A DNA stretch of 6,098 nucleotides from Chitinispirillales bacterium (GTDB lineage Bacteria; Fibrobacterota; Chitinivibrionia; Chitinivibrionales; Chitinispirillaceae). The stretch is from NCBI GenBank assembly GCA_031254445.1, contig JAIRUL010000217.1, positions 1 through 6,098 on the forward strand. Reading direction: 5' to 3'. This document shows positions 4,578 through 6,098 of the stretch, in pieces. Every line of letters starts with the position of its first letter. Position 1 is the stretch's first letter. The notes beneath the pieces are model-generated. The model was given only the letters and a program-made list of their open reading frames with translations. It had not been told where the DNA came from and did not search any database. The position numbers and the translations under genes are program-made.

Positions 4578-5395
4578 TACGACGGCATCCTGCTCTTCTT
4601 GATAATCAGCACCGCCCCGCTCTCAAAATACGGGCCGATAAAATCAACCTGTTCCAAACGTTCCTCCGTGATCGATATGCTCCCCCCCGCGATATCTACC
4701 TTGCCGGATAATACGGAGGGCAAAAGCTCGCTGAACGGCAGCGCCGTCATTTCTAACGTCATGTTAAGCTCGTAGGCTATCCTATTAACCAAATCGATGT
4801 CAAACCCTATGTGCCGGCCATCCGGCGTGACGTAGCTCATGGGAAAGAGCGCTCTGTGGCATCCATACCTTATCGTACCCGCCGACCCGTCGAAGTCTTT
4901 CCTATAATTGAGCTCCGGCAGCACCTTGCGCTCCTCGTCGGCGGAGAACCAGATTTTTTCTAGCTCCTCGATAGCGCCGCCGCCCTCTAGCTTTTGCAAA
5001 GCGCCGTTGCACATAGCGCCAAGCCGCGACCCCTTAGCGACCGCGAAACCGTACTTGTCTTCAGCTACCACGTAGGGGAAAACCGCGAGGTTAGTGTCGC
5101 GGGCGGTAAGGTATAGGGCAATGGGCATATCGATCGACAAGGCGTCGACCGAGTCGGCCAAAAGCGCGTTCATAGCGGCGGCGACCGTTACGTAGTATTT
5201 GTGTTCCACATTGGGGATGACGCGATCGATGAACCCGGCGAAAACCGTCCCCACCTCGCTCGCGATCTTAGCGCCGCCGAAGTCCGCAAGCGAAACAAAC
5301 CTACCGGAGCCGCCTGATCCGCCGGAACCGCTTTTGGAGCAAGCGCTAAACGATAGGGCTACGGCGATGAGCGCCGTGATAAATGGTTTGTGCAT
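4577..5395 (-). CDS. circularly permuted amino-acid-type solute-binding lipoprotein (SBP_bac_3), copy 2
   Basis: This 272-residue lipoprotein (signal ending LSFSAC, Cys19, then a Gly/Ser-rich tether to about 31) has the same reversed SBP_bac_3 architecture as its neighbour. Lobe II and the usual C-terminus are at 35-150 (SLADFGGAKIASEVGT, ADSVDALSIDMP, EDKYGFAVAKGS, ELEKIWF). The usual N-terminal lobe I is at 173-268 (GTIRYG, GRHIGFDIDLVNRIAYEL, SELLPSVLSGKVDIAGGSISITEERLEQVDFIGP). From residue 41 to 268 it aligns with copy 1 without a gap; by hand 126 of 228 positions are identical. Ligand-site candidates Arg246 and Asp89 are kept, but the residues after Gly49 are Thr-Val rather than Ala-Ala. 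The loop before the linker also differs, so ligand preference may have diverged. The ATG at 5395 is chosen over one at 5416 because GGAGG (5402-5406) lies six bases before it. It follows the aconitase gene by 30 bases, so cotranscription is likely. Confidence 0.92.
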   Translation of the reverse strand: MHKPFITALIAVALSFSACSKSGSGGSGGSGRFVSLADFGGAKIASEVGTVFAGFIDRVIPNVEHKYYVTVAAAMNALLADSVDALSIDMPIALYLTARDTNLAVFPYVVAEDKYGFAVAKGSRLGAMCNGALQKLEGGGAIEELEKIWFSADEERKVLPELNYRKDFDGSAGTIRYGCHRALFPMSYVTPDGRHIGFDIDLVNRIAYELNMTLEMTALPFSELLPSVLSGKVDIAGGSISITEERLEQVDFIGPYFESGAVLIIKKSRMPS

Positions 5396-5425
5396 GATGA
5401 TCCTCCATTGTTTCATTGTCCACCG

Positions 5426-6098
5426 TCATCCCCCCTCCCTGCACTGATTAATCAACCCACCCGCAAGAATCATTCCCTTTTCCCTATCTGTCAACTCAAC
5501 CTTTAACTTGATTTTCAGCCCGTCGCTCTTTCTAACCGCAGTCAGCCCGCCGCCGCTCCCTATGGCTTCGCGCACGCCCGAGACCGTCAGCTCGTCGCCG
5601 CCATTGAGTTTAGCATAATCGGCGGCATCCTCGAACGACGCGGGGATTATGCCGAAATTCACAAGGTTCGCCCTGTGTATGCGCTCCATTGATATAGATA
5701 TCACCATCTTCACGCCAAGGTACATCGGGCATATCGCCGCGTGCTCGCGCGACGAACCTTGGCCGTAGGATTCGCCGGCAACGATGACGTTGTGAATGCC
5801 CTTTCCCTTATTGTCAAGAGCGCGTTTCGAGAATGCCGGATCCTCGCGCTCAAAGACGAACTCGGCGTACTTCTGGATGTTCGAGCGGTACTTCAGGCGG
5901 CTGCCGGCGGGCATTATGTGGTCGGTTGTGATCTTGTCCCCCACCTTTATCGCAACGCTCCCGTTTATCAGGTCGGGGCAGGCCTCGTTCGACGGCGGCG
6001 CGCCGATGTTCGGGCCGCGGAATATCTCCACCCCGGACGGGTCGGCGGCGGGCTGAAGAATCATGCTGTCGTCGATGATAAAACTATCGGGAACAACG
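5426..6098 (-). CDS. acn: aconitate hydratase, C-terminal part (5' end beyond window)
   Basis: The frame is open to the window edge; 223 residues are visible, about the last third of a ~640-residue aconitase of the type annotated as Aquifex-type in bacteria. The enzyme interconverts citrate and isocitrate in the cytoplasm. The fragment begins at VVPDSFIIDDSM, followed by RGPNIG. The swivelling C-terminal domain follows: TTDHIMPAG (57-65 of the fragment), the substrate-binding loop GESYGQGSSREHAA (108-121, with the SSR triplet), ERIHRANLVNFGIIP, and a final ILAGGLINQCREGG. The cluster cysteines lie in the missing part. Methionine 12 of the fragment (6064) is internal, not a start, since homologous sequence continues upstream of it. 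LeuC-type isomerases are less likely because the swivel domain is fused here rather than a separate small subunit. Confidence 0.93.
   Translation of the reverse strand, partial: VVPDSFIIDDSMILQPAADPSGVEIFRGPNIGAPPSNEACPDLINGSVAIKVGDKITTDHIMPAGSRLKYRSNIQKYAEFVFEREDPAFSKRALDNKGKGIHNVIVAGESYGQGSSREHAAICPMYLGVKMVISISMERIHRANLVNFGIIPASFEDAADYAKLNGGDELTVSGVREAIGSGGGLTAVRKSDGLKIKLKVELTDREKGMILAGGLINQCREGG

Noticed and set aside
4324..4602. 92-residue plus-strand open frame crossing the intergenic region
   Set aside because: It starts at a TTG inside a hairpin without a ribosome binding site, runs through GC-rich palindromes, and ends antisense to copy 2.
3488..5395. Frameshift or misassembly as the cause of the reversed lobe order
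   Set aside because: Each gene is one uninterrupted frame with a signal peptide and ribosome binding site, and both paralogues show the same junction at the same residue.
5426..6064. Complete 212-residue protein starting at the ATG at 6064
   Set aside because: The frame continues upstream with aconitase-like sequence (VVPDSFIIDDS), so the methionine is internal to a larger gene.

Overview
All six protein-coding genes in this window lie on the minus strand, so the layout is described from high to low coordinate. The window suggests a Gram-negative, probably host- or gut-associated bacterium. The strongest lineage hint is a lipoprotein carrying a FISUMP domain (Fibrobacter succinogenes major paralogous domain), which points to Fibrobacterota. 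Bacteroidota and Spirochaetota (Treponema) remain alternatives, because the domain also occurs there. Coding DNA is moderately GC-rich, while one intergenic block is extremely AT-rich.

Layout: (1) 6098-5426, the C-terminal third of an aconitase of the ~640-residue bacterial (Aquifex) type, cut by the window edge. (2) 5395-4577, a lipoprotein of the amino-acid-type extracellular solute-binding family (SBP_bac_3), starting 30 bases after the aconitase stop. (3) 4576-4310, an intergenic region with two GC-rich hairpins, a good promoter candidate and a hairpin touching the next ribosome binding site. (4) 4309-3488, a second, paralogous solute-binding lipoprotein, about 55% identical to the first. 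(5) 3361-2765, a small GGDEF diguanylate cyclase without a sensor domain, preceded by a promoter candidate with a palindrome filling its spacer. (6) 2682-1975, the FISUMP lipoprotein. (7) 1974-1661, a gene-free stretch with three short hairpins and a 46-bp AT-rich tandem repeat array. (8) 1660-1355, a STAS anti-sigma-factor-antagonist-type protein. (9) 1362-1, a dCache-HAMP membrane sensor that overlaps the STAS gene by 8 bases and runs off the window; its output domain is not visible.

The most interesting feature is that both solute-binding proteins are circularly permuted. The part that normally forms lobe II and the C-terminus comes first, and the part that normally forms the N-terminal lobe I comes last. 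The cut is at the interlobe hinge, and the old C-terminus is joined to the old N-terminus by a ~22-residue linker. Two paralogues share the architecture without gaps, so it is not an assembly or frameshift artefact. No ABC permease or ATPase gene lies beside them here.

A possible common theme is amino-acid sensing. The solute-binding proteins belong to an amino-acid-binding family. The dCache sensor carries most of the residues of the amino-acid-binding dCache_1 motif, and it sits next to a STAS switch protein, as in partner-switching regulation with a SpoIIE-type phosphatase. The diguanylate cyclase adds a second signalling output. This functional link is inference; the domain assignments are read from the sequence.
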